Positions 11,985 to 23,486 of a stretch of DNA of 64,000 bases are shown here, piece by piece. The stretch's first letter is position 1, and each line of letters opens with the position of its first letter. A program made the translations under genes and the position numbers. This stretch comes from Buxus sempervirens. Lineage: Eukaryota > Streptophyta > Magnoliopsida > Buxales > Buxaceae. The DNA is taken from the NCBI GenBank assembly GCA_947561395.2, contig OX387194.1:19702048-19766047 (forward strand). The letters run 5' to 3'. The notes beneath the pieces were generated by a model. That model searched no databases. It saw nothing but the letters and a program-made list of their open reading frames with translations, and had not been told where the DNA came from.

Positions 11985-12310
11985 CCAAAGAATAAGAAAT
12001 GTTTGAAATTTAGAGGCTTTCAGACGGCCCAAAGGATATGTGTCTATAATCCAGAGGCTTATAGATGGCCCAAAGATATGTGTCTAAAATTCAAAGGCTT
12101 TTAGACGGCCAAAAGGATATGTGTCTATAATTCAGAGGCTTATAGATGGCCCAAAGATATGTGTCTAAAATTCAAAGGCTTTTAGATGGCCCAAAAAGGT
12201 TGTGTTTAAAATTCAGAGGCTTTTAGACGGCCCAAAGAATATGTGTCTATAATTCAGAGACTTATAGATGGCCCAAAGATATGTGTCTAAAATTCAAAGG
12301 CTTTTAGACG
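11985..12310 (-). repeat. Leader tandem hairpin array of T2 (8 units)
   Basis: Eight units of about 40 bp, each a stem-loop followed by GGCCCA-like sequence. Two stem types alternate: TCTAAAA/TTTTAGA and TCTATAA/TTATAGA around a 9-base loop, TTCAAAGGC or TTCAGAGGC. The T4 array (38415-39206) has the same loop but a TCTGAAA/TTTCAGA stem, so stem bases changed in pairs while the loop stayed. Confidence 0.9.
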
Positions 12311-12531
12311 ACTCAATTTAAAAGGGATGGTAGGGATGAGCAAGATATGACCTAAGTTGGTAGAATCCCATTGGATATCATATTTGGGGGTTATGGAGTT
12401 AACCCAACTATTATAGAATGAATCTACAATGTTGTATCTAGTGAGATTAGGGGTTTTGATCTAAACGGTTGTTTTGCAGGGGAAGCTTCATTGACAGAAG
12501 ATAACGGGGCGGAAGACGATCCGGAAGCCAT
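12311..12531 (-). pseudogene. 5' fragment of a DUF7745-like gene of T3
   Basis: The minus strand starts with ATG at 12531 (MASGSSS...) and follows the first about 70 codons of the gene at 28152. A one-base deletion after the SKP codons shifts the frame and gives an early stop; the matching DNA ends at the T2 junction. A TATA-like GTATAAAATAC lies about 100 bp upstream on the minus strand (near 12640), as in the intact copy. It is non-functional. Confidence 0.75.
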
Positions 12532-12661
12532 TAGAGAATGATTGGAGCTTGTTGGAATCAAGTGGAGGTAGAAAAAGTGAAGAAAGGGAGTTTGCTAAAC
12601 TCAAAGAGACGTCACAATGACGCACATCCTGAGATCCTTGTATTTTATACTCTACTTAAGT

Positions 12662-12803
12662 GTATCCGAAATCTCATTTCAGATACAAATATTGCTTTTC
12701 ATATCCTAAATAATATTTTGGATACAAGTAATATTATGTGTATCCAAAATCTTATTTCGGATACAAGTAATATTGTGTGTATCTGAAATCCTATTTTGGA
12801 TAT
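12662..12803. repeat. Palindrome cluster between the T3 antisense genes
   Basis: Four units with arms of the type GTATCCGAAAT / ATTTCGGATAC. It lies at the same place as the 27911-28028 cluster of T4 but with the arm sequence of the T3 LTR cluster (45646-45748). Confidence 0.85.
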
Positions 12804-13496
12804 AAATAATTCTTGCATTTGCCGACCTATTATTTTTTATACATAAAAAGAAAGAAAGAAAGAAAAGCAAGAAAAATTCAAAAAAATTCCCTGTATTACC
12901 TGTACATATTTCATAATTGTAAAAAATTGAAAGAAAAGAACAAGATAATAAGAAGCAATGAATGGAAAGTTTCTTTTATATATAAATTTCATTTTTACAA
13001 AGATACTATAAATGTACAAGATATCCTAATCTACTGTCCCCTTGCAGGTCCCCTCCCACGGCCTCTGCCTCAGGGTCGCCGGCGCTTGAATACACGTGTC
13101 AGAATACGATCAGCAGCGCAGCGTTCCATTCGGCCCAGAACAGACTGAATTTGGTACGTATAGTTATAAGGTGAACTGGTAGTGGATGGGTCAACAAGAG
13201 CAGACTCCGATGAAGGAGAAGTCGCCTCAGGCTCAACAAAAGCAGGCTCAGCAAGAGGGATAGCCGCCTCGGGCTCAATGGGATCCTCAGTCAAAGCAGC
13301 CTCAAGAACACCCTCAACTTCCACAGCTCCAGAAGCCTGAGCAGTAGCAGGAATATGGACATCTAGCTTAACAGAAGTGAAATCAGAAGTTGAAACATCA
13401 GGATCAGCTGAAGTGGTGAAACTGAAGCAAACTTACCTGTGATATCAGCAGCAGGAACTGTAGGATCAAGAGCAGTCACGGGAGGTGATACACCGG

Positions 13497-16400
13497 TGTA
13501 AGCACCTCATTTTTGCACCTCCCAAAATGCAGGAAATGAAATTTTAATTGAAAAGTCAAACTTGAGAAAGTCAAAAAGTTGACTTTTTTATCTGGTGCAA
13601 ATCAGTCACCATGCTTCCCACCATTGGAAAGAGGATTCCGATATGGTTCTAATGGAACAGAGTTTGCTCAAATCGGAGTCCAGATGAAGAAGTTATGGAC
13701 TGGTCAAATCTGAGAAAAGCAGAAATTGACTTTCTGCTAAACCCCAGATCAGCTACCTCATTTGATACCAGCAGAAAGAGCATCTCGACACAATTCCAAA
13801 GCAACTGAGTTTGCTGGAATCAAAGCCCCGGATAAGGAAATATGAGCAAAATCAGCTCCCGGACGCGGCCCGGCACTGCTGCTAAAAAACTCGAATTTGC
13901 TGCTAAACTGAAATTCAGTGGATAGGGAATCTCGCACTAATTCCAATGCCACTAAGTTTGCTAAAATCAGATATCAGACGAGTGAGTTGTGGGCAGTTGA
14001 AGTTTTTGAAAATCTGCACACGTAGCAAACAGTGAAGAAAGAGCAGCAAAATGAAAAGTTTCGAATTAAAAAAATAATATTTTTGCTAAAAATCTAATTA
14101 AAGTATTTAAAATGAAAGAAAAAGAAAATAAAAATTAAAAGATGCATATGCATCCAAAACTTAAAACAAAAATCCTAATTTAATAATAATAAAAGTACAT
14201 AAAGAAAATAAAAGAAAATAAAAAATAGGTGATTGGACGAATTCTCCATGTGGAGAATTCGTTCAAGCAAGACTTGGCCTCTAAGTTTACTTGGAGGCTA
14301 AGACTTGATGCAATCATGAGTTTTCTTTAAAATGGGGGCATGAAATGAAAAGGTAAAATTTTTGGTGATAAAGTAAGAAGTAATTGACTTTTGGTCATGG
14401 ATTATAAAAAGAAACCCTAGCACAAACCAAATGGATCGGCTCATTTTTGGTTTTGGGAGTTCTCTCAACTCTCACTAGCTCCATTCTCTCTCCCACTCTC
14501 CTCCATCTCTTCTTGCCCCCCTTTGGCTCCCCAAACCCTTCAACATCACCTCAAGGCTCTCCTACCCTCTCTTCTCTTCTTCTTCTCCACTCTCACTCAA
14601 GCAAAGGGGGAAGGCTTGCTGTTGGTGGTGCCAAGAGAGGCTCTAGCCTTGGTCCTAGCTCCAAGGAGGCTCCATACATCTCATTCAAGGGTTCTATCCC
14701 TAAGGTATTGTTTCTCACCAACTCTTGTTTCATATGCATGAAAATGAAGTGATTTAAAGAAGGTTTCAAGGGTCTTGATTTACTGTTTAGAAGCTATCCT
14801 TTAGTATGCTCTTATGGTGTTGACTTGTTCCATTCGGAAGGGGGAGAATGTTCCCCCATGAATGATCTTCCATTGTACCCCTCATGTAACCCCCTTCTCT
14901 TCCTTTCTTTAGGTTTTTTAAGTTGAATGATTTAGTTAAGGTGAGATGAGCATGATAAGTTGTTTGCTTCACCTTCACTTGCACATGGCTTACTTGTCAT
15001 TTTTGGACACACATGAAGCATGCTCACTTGCACACCCAATTCTGTTCCACATGCAAAAATCTGTGAAGATGTATGCATTTCCCGTGTCCTAGAGATGTGC
15101 ATGTTAGGCTTGGTTCATGGCTCCTTGTTTTTTTCTTTTTCTTTGGTATAATTTGTTTGCTGTCTTGTAATGGATGAAGAACCGAGGTAGGGGCACTCAA
15201 GCCCCCACCTAACCGCTGTAACAATCCCAAGAGGAAAGGGGGTAAACCCTAATCTTTCTCTTTTGCTTTGCATGGACCCAAAGTCCCCAAAAAGAGACCC
15301 AAGGAGTGGTTTTCCACTTCCCTGAACCACTGTGGGCCCACATAGGGGCCCACACCATTCCTAGAACACCCCAAGGAGCCTAAAAACCCAACCCCAGCGC
15401 AAAAATCCGAGAAAAAGGCTTCTGTGGGTTGATCCGGCAACTCAGGCTGGATCAACTGAAACCCATGTGTAGCCGGCTAAAGATGCCGGATACACAGAAC
15501 CCTATGTGTAACCGACATCTTAGGCCGGCTACACTGCCAGAATATTGTTTTTACTGTTTTTGTGATATTGTGCCATTTTTTTGGTTTGATTGATCAATCC
15601 GGATAAACCAGAAGGGTTTCCGGGTCACCCGGAAACCCAAGATGGGCCTTGGACACCCGGTCCAAATTGATTTCCAGTGGGCCTTCCAACGGGCCCACCA
15701 AGCCGACAAACTCATTTTTGTTAAATAAAGATAAAATCAATCTAGTTGACTGGGCCACACCATTGGAGGCCCGCCAAAGCCCACTTGTGAAGCATGTTGA
15801 TCATATTTATGCATGGTTTGGCCGAGGCAAAGGGCAGGGCCTATCGGGCCCACCAAGCCCATTAACCAACTAAGGTTAGGGTTTCAAAACCCTAACTCAA
15901 GAAGTCTTGGGCTTTCAAGCCCAAGCCCAAGGCCTAGCCCATTTTGGCACGAATAATCAAAGATAAACTAAATCATTTGGCAACCAATAGTATGGCCCAC
16001 TCAAGGGCCCACAAACCAACCCGGCCCGCTTTTGCATAGAAATCACTTTAAATTCAACTTAAACTTTAAAGTAAAATCAATTCACTTGAACCAAAGCCCA
16101 AAGGGCCTCTCAGGCTAGGCCGAGGCCCACCAAGGGACACGTGGGCTCAACCAAGCCCACCAAGGAATCCGTGGGCCTTCCAATGGGGCCCACTCAATCA
16201 GACTCACATCACTTTAATTAAAAAGATAAAATCAAGTATAGGGACCCACACCACTTTGGCGGTCCCGCCAGACTTAACCAAAATTGAATGCTGGATTAGG
16301 AATCGGGTGAGTGAGAGACCAACTGAGTTGACTCAAACCAGGGAAACTTATGGGACCCGTCGCTAGACGGGATGGACTGGGGTGTCTACGGACTTCCCCA

Positions 16401-16575
16401 GACCGCAACTGAGAACCTACTTAGAATCTCAAGCCGCAGACTTAGCCTTAGTAGAAGAACTTAGGCACCCAGGTGTCTGCCTGCACCCCATCAGGCAGTG
16501 GAGACTCTAAACAAATCCCGAGGCACGCATCGTTTTGCGTGCGCCTCGTCGTGCGACAGAAATCGGGTGCGCACA
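13497..16575. mobile_element. S1: solo LTR inserted in the T3 PMD exon
   Basis: About 3.08 kb with near-inverted termini (TGTAAGCACC at the left, GGTGCGCACA at the right) and flanks ACCGG and GCCGG, which match at 4 of 5 bases as an aged TSD. Removing it joins the PMD reading frame (IAALAG to VSPPV). No PBS, PPT or polyprotein is inside. A plus-strand TATA-like TTATAAAAAG lies near 14405, followed by a CT-rich leader-like stretch. A cluster of palindromes lies at 15430-15533. The element is of a different LTR family from T1-T4, but it carries related palindromes. Confidence 0.75.
15430..15533. repeat. Palindrome cluster in S1
   Basis: Three units with GATCCGG, GTAGCCGG and GTAACCGA arms. The first unit contains the reverse complement of the CCTGAGTT spacer seen in the T1 clusters. 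The cluster is therefore in the opposite orientation on this strand. Confidence 0.75.
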
Positions 16576-18543
16576 GCCGGCAAGAGCTGCGATAGAAGTA
16601 GGAGTAGGGGATGAAATGGATGCAGGATCAGCAGCTGGGATGTCATCGGGATCAACATCACGAATTGGAGACGGACCAGAAACAAGAAGGTATGGCTCAG
16701 CAGGGACATCATTTACATGATCTGGAGCAGGACTCCCATAACTCCTCGTCTCTGCGGATGCCATGATATGACCAATATCTGCCGAACCCAAGGTAGTACC
16801 CGTGGAGGTAGAGGGTCCTAGACGGTCAAACTCCTAAAAATCATAAATGGATGAAAATCAGTATCAAGTTGCAGAAATGAAGGATACCAAATCCTAAAGG
16901 AGATATACCTGATCATGGGTACTAGCCGGACTCCGGGAATGAGCCTGCAAAACTCAAGCAATCCATATCAGAGCGGCAGAGAAATATAGAAATAGAAAAA
17001 AAGAAAAATAGAGCTATAGAGAGCTATATACCTGTCTAGTCCCAAGCTCAACCTCCAAGTCTGAGATTCGGCTGTCCCTCTCTGCGATCAAAGTCTCCAG
17101 CTCTCTAATCCGAGCATCTCTCTGAGCTACTATCGCATCATGCTCGACAATCAAGTCATCAACAGTTGCTCGCTGGCTCTGAAACCGGTCCCTCAAAGCA
17201 TTCAACTCCTCTGCCTGCCAATAAAAATGGGATTAAAGTCATAAATACTAAATTGAAGGAAATAAGATGGAAAAGGCGAGAATAAGCTTACAGTGTCATC
17301 GTGAACTCGGATGTAGATCCCGTCAATCTCGTTCACGCTAGCACAAGTAGGCCGGTCCATCAGGCACTCGATGGATACCCTCCTGATCCACTCGTCGTAG
17401 TCCCCAACTACCGTAAGTCCCTCTGCATCCTTCCACTGATCAAGCTGGTCAACATCGAACCCAGGCAGGAGGATGATAGGACCAACGAGAGGAGGATGAA
17501 TTGGAATACGAAGTACACCAGTGTGCTAATAGTGCAGTCGCTCGTCTAAATACATAACCCTACCAAGTCTCCCAAGGAAACACTGGTAGGGCTGAAGACG
17601 GAGATCTCGATCACAAACATCCTGTACTATAAGCTCACGAGCAACCCCATCGTCCACATCCTCAAAGCGTGCCAACAAGAGCTGCAACAAAAGAGGAGTG
17701 TCAGGTATAAACGAGGCATGGAGGAAAGAGACAAGAGATAAAGGTTAAGGAATTTCACATCAGATTGTCGGGCACGGTCCAAATGAACCCAAGCAGAACG
17801 GGGCTGACTCCTATCCGCATCCCTATCAAGCAGAACGGGGATGCCAGTGATTATAACAAAATCAGAGGGACGAATCCCAATCTCGACATTTGGCGAATGG
17901 AAAGACTGCGTATCAAGGAAATATCACTCCATCATGGCGTAAATAAGAGGGGGATCGGCTCAGAATGATGGAATGAGGAGGAAGTGATCGAAGCGGCACC
18001 GACTAAACTCTTGTCTAAGCGCGGGAGAAAGTGTCCGGACTATATCGTGAAATCTCCCCCAGCTGCCTCATAGATGAGAGTGGGGGTATGGAAGTGCTAC
18101 ATCAACCCTGACACACATCGAAGGATGGCAATCCAAGCCGCTAAGGAGCTCTGTGTCCTGAACAGACACTCTTAACTCCTCAAAGAAATCCAGGCGGAAA
18201 ACTCAAGCAACAATCTCCTGAGCCCTGTCCTGAGCTCCCTCTCTATCTTTACCACAACCTCTCCCTCGGCCTCGAGCTCTACCTCGACCTCGATCGGGAG
18301 CCGCGATGGGCTAAAGTAAAAAGGAAAGAGATACAAGTCTGTTTAAGGAAAAAGAAAAGGAAGAGAAAACAAAAGGAAATAATAAGTAGCCTACCTTAGC
18401 AGAACCCTCTCCAGAGCTCTCTCTAGAATCATCCAATGGCTCGGATAAAGTGGCACTGGAATTAGCCTCGATCCTAGTAGAGAAGAAGAAGGCTGATCAG
18501 CTAGATCAACCTCCTCTCACACGTGGGAATGACCTCTAGCCAT

Positions 18544-18833
18544 CTACAAGCAACAAGGAAGAGTTTTATTTTAGAAATTTCTGTTTGATTAAATTTTGGG
18601 CGTTTTAATCATTTATCAGGAATTCTGATTTGCACTTCGTTCTTGTTTTCCTTTTCAGCTTAAAATCTTCTGGAAAGGGACAGACTCATGACTACCAGGT
18701 ACAAAATATGCACGTGAATGGGCAACATGAGGGAGAGGCAAAAGCAAAGTGAAAAGATCAATATTGCATAAAAAGGTCCTAGTTGCTCAGTGATCAAAGC
18801 AAGAATTGCATGCAATCTCAAAGAATCTCAGGA
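18544..18833 (-). other. Part of the 5' UTR intron of the T3 PMD gene
   Basis: Non-coding sequence upstream of the PMD start on the minus strand. By comparison with T4 (23845-24843) it belongs to a long 5' UTR intron. The rest is at 43784-44840, beyond the nested insertions. Confidence 0.6.
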
Positions 18834-20607
18834 TGTAACGCCCCAGATCCGAGTTACGTAAAAAACCCATAACTCGTCTCCAGAGGTTATTATGAAACGT
18901 AGGATCGCACTATCAGAGTGAAGGAAAAACATGAATATAACAATAACTATAAAACAGAGTGCGCTCAAATAACCCGAAGGTAATAAACTCACATGACCAA
19001 GTAAACTACCCGCAAGTATCGAGCTCTCCAAGCGTATCTGAAAACAAACAAAACAAACGGAATGAGATACGAATATCTCAGCAAGTAGCATATGCATGCA
19101 AAAATACTTTTCTACCTAGTTGTAAAACATGATTTGAATAATTTCACAAGTAACGATGGCAATAACTCGATTTATCCGACTAAATCCACAGTAGCTCCTT
19201 AGACACAATGATATAGCTAATGAAAAACCAATAGGTAATTAAATCTGAATACGGTTGTCAACAAATCTGTATAACCGCAAAACCCATGTCATTATAACCA
19301 CGTCTCGAGAAAAACCGAATTTCTACAACAATCCAATAACATGTCTCATGCTAAATAAAACAAACCCAACATTTGGTCAATGTTATGTAGTTGTTTAGAT
19401 TGGTTAATCAACATGCCAGAGCGACATCCACACCTCCATGTACACAGTTCCGGCTTACTCAGGGTATCGGATACTCTGAAATGACGGCCTACTCAGGGTT
19501 TCGTCATCCAATGCCGGCCTACTCAGGGTTTCGGCATTGACAACCAGGCCTACTCAGGGTTTTTGGCTGCTCTACACCAGTCGTGGCAACACTCCATGGC
19601 CATGCCATTACACCAATTAAACAAAAGACATAACATTACTAAGCTTAAACTCTGGATCCAGGACTAGCTAAACCAAAACAGAAAACCATTGCGTAGAAAC
19701 TTAGTATTTGCAAAACAATAAACCCACACTGATTACCATCCTGTGTATCCCAATACACGCATCTCAAGTCGTTCCAACCAGAACAGCCACTCATATAATT
19801 TCGGTAGGTATCCAAACCTCACAACAACAAAACTCATTAGCAGTAAAATCATTTTACTCACACAAGAAATTTTCAATACAATTCAGTTCTTTGATATCAC
19901 AAATCCAGATTAAACATATTTATGATTAGATAACAAATATAATGCATAAAGAAGACCAACTCATTATCTTATAGTGCCATGAACAACGAATAACCTACCC
20001 AGATTCCTTCAATTCCCACTTCGGACACTTATAGAATTTCCCAGAATTTAATTTAAGGCTCTCCCAATTGTTTTGAACAGATATAATATTTCTAATATCC
20101 TAATCTAGCCTTTGGGTAAGAGGTTGAAGTCTCAAATTATCAAAATTTGGCTTGGATTGGTCAGAACCAACTTTCAGAAATTTCTATTGGGTGTGCTGAC
20201 CTCTGGCGCTTGGCACGAGGTCGGCGTGGACTCGGCGCATACGACATCAGCATCTCGCGTGGACTAAAATGACTTGGCGCAAGACAAGCGTGAACTAGGC
20301 GAGACTAAAATGTACTTCGCGCGCGGTTGGCGCGAGCTTAGCGCGAACTTGGCGAGAACACATAACATTCCTTGCGCTGACTCTAACACTTGGCGCTAGG
20401 TAGGCGCCAAGTCGGCGGACACTACCTCCGACTCACGACTCTCTGTTAATCTCATAACTCCATGGCTGGCCGTATTTTTGACCTCTGTAACCACTCATCT
20501 ATACTTCTACCATTACCAAAACACTGTTAAACATGTTTCGGATTTAATCCAAACAACTTTATGATTACGAATGTAACCCATCAAATCGGGGATTATAAGC
20601 ATACTTC
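18834..20607 (-). mobile_element. S2: TGTAAC-type LTR, probably solo, interrupted by S3
   Basis: The segment begins TGTAACGCCCC, a terminus typical of Tekay/Del chromovirus LTRs read from their 3' end, and continues to the insertion point of S3 at 20607. A few more bases follow at 43775-43783. CAGGA occurs just before 18834 and again at 43784-43788, as expected of a TSD, though the right terminus does not end in a clean CA. No coding sequence is inside. It contains four copies of a CTACTCAGGGTTT-type repeat (19452-19562). Confidence 0.5.
19452..19562. repeat. Short direct repeats in S2
   Basis: Four spaced copies of a TACTCAGGGTTTCG-like motif, three of them preceded by a GCC or GGCC tail. 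Such repeats are common in chromovirus LTRs. Confidence 0.75.
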
Positions 20608-21236
20608 TGTGAGATATGGGAAAAAATCAATCTAATGATTTCCTCAATCATCACACGGGATTAAATTAAAACAAAGAGTCGCCACCATTCAATCTAGGTG
20701 TGAATGGACACCAAAAATATTAAATAAGCACAAAAGGCAATTTTAGGGCAAAATATCCCTCCTAAAAAAACAACCAGAGATGGGTAAGGGGATTAGGTTA
20801 TGAACAGGGGAAGGTGTTAGGCACCCCTATTCATCCACACAAGGTGGTTGCCAAGTATTTGTTCATGTTAAAATAAAGGAAAAAGCTTGCTATAAAAATC
20901 AGGAAAAATCACAAAAAAAGACAAACATGTATGGTTTTTTTCATATGAATAGTCTGATTGATCCAGAACTTTCAAACATGATCATACCATTCCTAGGGTT
21001 TCATGATCAAAACAAAATTGAGATAAAATCAATTTAAAGTGAAAAATCCAAAAATCTGGCTTCAAGTCAAAATTCTAGAAATCTAGAAAAATATGATTTT
21101 TATAAAATATTTCAAAATTGAACTTGAATAGTCCAGGACATAGATAAAGCTCAAATTTCACATTAAATCAGAAAATAAAAACCAAAAAGACCCACGTTTA
21201 TGAAAAACATAAAAAAGGGAGAATTTAGACCGTAGG
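20608..21236 (-). repeat. S3: solo LTR of the T4 family, first segment
   Basis: The LTR begins TGTGAGATATGG at 20608 and is cut at 21236 by T4; it resumes at 42583. Together the two parts give a 1.8-kb LTR flanked by ACTTC on both sides (20603-20607 and 43770-43774), a perfect TSD for a solo LTR. It is homologous to the T4 LTR throughout but clearly older. Confidence 0.92.
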
Positions 21237-23036
21237 TGTGAGACATGGGAAAAAATCAAATCTAATGATTTCCTCAATCATCACACGGGATTAAATAAAA
21301 CAAAGAGTCGCCACCATTCAATCTAGGTGTGAATGGACACCAAAATATTAAATAAGCACAAAAGGCAAATTTTAGGGCAAAATATCCCTCCTAAAAAAAC
21401 AACCAGAGATGGGTAAGGGGATTAAGTTATGAACAGGGGAAGGTGTTAGGCACCCCTATTCATCCACACAAGGTGGTTGCCAGGTATTGTTCATGTTTAA
21501 AATAAAGGAAAAAGCTTGCTATAAAAATCAGGAAAAATCACAAAAAAAAGACAAAATTGTATGGTTTTTTCATATGAATAGTCTGATTGATCCAGAACTT
21601 TCAAATATGATCATACCATTCCTAGGGTTTCATGATCAAAATAAATTTGAGATAAAATCAAATAAAATCAATTTAAAGTGAAAAATCCAAAAATCTGGCT
21701 TCAAGTCAAATTCTAGAAATCTAGAAAAATATGATTTTTATAAAATATTTCAAAATTGAACTTAAATAGTCCAGGATATAGATAAAGCCCAAATTTCACA
21801 TTAAATCAGAAAATAAAAACCAAAAAGACCCACGTTGTTGAAAAACACCAAAAGGGGAGAATTTAGACCGTAGGGTCTTCTCTCAATAATGAAAAACCAC
21901 ATCATGAAACCCTTGAATTTACTTTCAGGCTTCTGGATCCAGATCTACCATATTGATCATGAAAAATCCAAGATCCTAGCCTAAAATCACAAAAATCACG
22001 AAAACAGTGCTGTAGGTGCAAAAGTGGCAAAAATCCAAATTTTGGCAAAAAGAGAGGATCTCATGCTATAAACATCATAGATTCATGTTATTCATTCAAA
22101 TATATCATAAAAAGCATTAAAACATGATCAAGATATTTAAAACAGCCACATCTCACAAATTAGAGCACATGGGGGTCTACCCTACGGATCCACCTGTTCT
22201 CTTTTCCCCTAGTTCTCTCTTCACGTTTTACGGCTAGAGAGACTCTTGAGGTACTTAGAGATGGGTTTGGTTACACAAACACAATCATAGGCCTTATTCT
22301 ATGAAAAAAACAAAAAAAACAGATATGGGGTTCTATTCTAGGGATCCACCTGTTCCCCTTTCCCCTAGTTCTCTCTTCACGTTTTACGGCTAGAGAGACC
22401 CTTGAGGTACTTAGAGACAAGTTTAGGGATACAAAAACAGATATGGCCTTATTCTACAGCAATAGAGATGATCCTATTACTTCTAGAATTGAAGACAGAA
22501 AATAAAAAGGGATAGGGGACTTACCTGGATTGAGCAGGCAGAGCAACAGGGATTCCTTTCCTTCTCTTGTAGCTTCTTAGAATTCCTTGGACTCAAAATT
22601 TCGTGGCCCTTAGCTAGAGGAGAGAGCCTCTATTTATAGACACACCCAGGGGCATGGTTGGTCCAGAAGGATATAGCCTGATTCTCAGGATAGAGTGAAA
22701 TACAGAGATAATGCCCATCCATAGTGGCTTCAGCGAATAAAATACTTAATTCGCTCGTTTAAAGATATATTGGACTTCAAATAAAGCTCGGAAATCGAGA
22801 GAAGGACCAAACTTGCACGTGTCTTTAATGCCCGTAAATGATTTACGGTCCAATGGTGACCGTATTGGTATTACGGGCGCGCCTGCCCGTAGATATTTTG
22901 CGGGCGAGATAGGCCCATGAAGCCAATACGGGCAAAGCCTGTTCATTCTATTTTTAGACCTTTTTGACCTGTTTTAAGCTCTAATTACAGGTTTTTATTA
23001 TTTTCTCATTTGGCAGTGCAATTTGGGGTGTCTACA
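21237..23036 (-). repeat. 3' LTR of T4
   Basis: TG...CA termini, with a palindrome cluster at 22830-22933, a TATA box (22630-22638), and a duplicated block of about 130 bp in U5 (about 22190-22300 and 22325-22440). It matches the 5' LTR almost base for base. Visible differences are at 21963, 22112 and 22917, plus one A in the run near 21545. Confidence 0.95.
22830..22933. repeat. Palindrome cluster in T4 3' LTR
   Basis: Four 21-bp units of the form GCCCGTA-n7-TACGGGC (with GACCGTA and GCGGGC variants) separated by short spacers. The arm motif is shared with the clusters at 23386, 27911 and 39380. Confidence 0.93.
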
Positions 23037-23050
23037 GCTGCCCCCTCTTT
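23037..23050 (-). other. Polypurine tract of T4
   Basis: The minus strand reads AAAGAGGGGGCAGC directly before the 3' LTR. This is the expected primer for plus-strand DNA synthesis. Confidence 0.85.
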
Positions 23051-23385
23051 GCTGGTAATTGGAACCAATTACAAGCAGAGAGCAAAAAGACCCGCCAATT
23101 GCACTTTCTGAGATTCTTGTATAATCAATTGCACTTTGCAAGGATTAAAGAGATGATTTTTGAAAAAAGAATTGATTGTGGAAGATTTGCTAAGAAATCC
23201 CTCAGCTTAAGGGCCAAATCTTCCTCTCTCCTCTCACTGAGCACTTGTGGGCTATGAAGTGAGATTTGAGACAAAATTTTTAAACAAAAGTGGGTAAGGT
23301 GGAAATCCTTGCAACTTGCAACTAATACAAACATTAATCTCCTAAAAATTGTGAGAAAATGACAAAATAGGTAATTTTTGGCTTC

Positions 23386-23486
23386 GCCCGCATTATGCTT
23401 ACGGACAGACCTGCCCGTAGAGGATTCACGGGCGACCGGGACCGTATGGATTTCACGGGTACCTGAAGCCCGTACTGAGTTTACGG
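23386..23486. promoter_or_regulatory. Palindrome cluster upstream of the T4 PMD gene
   Basis: Four units with GCCCGTA / TACGGGC-type arms lie just upstream of a CT-rich stretch that looks like a plant 5' UTR (from about 23500). No clear TATA box follows, so the promoter is either TATA-less or not recognised here. The cluster is the plus-strand counterpart of the LTR clusters. Confidence 0.7.

Larger units (their letters stand above)
7043..12310 (-). mobile_element. T2: gag-only Tat derivative (pol, protease and antisense genes deleted)
   Basis: On the minus strand this runs from the leader hairpin array (to 12310) through gag (11853-10114) to a polypurine tract directly next to the 3' LTR end (7042). 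Blocks at 7043-7340 match the T4 3' end (23037-23340). Blocks at about 7740-8300 match 29950-30330, and those around 8760-8930 match 30840-30930. The area near 9500-9570 resembles the start of T4 pol. T2 therefore kept the ends of each module but lost both antisense genes, nearly all of pol and most of protease. Its 5' LTR is missing; the right end abuts T3 at about 12310. Confidence 0.75.
13031..18543 (-). pseudogene. Broken plant-mobile-domain (PMD) gene of T3
   Basis: The minus-strand exons mirror the intact gene at 24844-27696. The start exon runs from 18543 to about 18404 (acceptor TTGTAG just before ATG). The large PMD exon runs from about 18312 to 17757. Smaller exons lie at about 17682-17293 and 17218-17030 (coiled coil, many RD and ER pairs), with another around 16946-16912. 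The C-terminal exon runs from 16836 to 16576 and continues after solo LTR S1 at 13496-13031. The tail keeps QSVLGRM and the basic end, but TGA replaces a sense codon shortly after KRRRP. S1 breaks the last exon and a 25-kb nest breaks the 5' intron, so it cannot be functional. The exon edges are read by eye. Confidence 0.75.
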
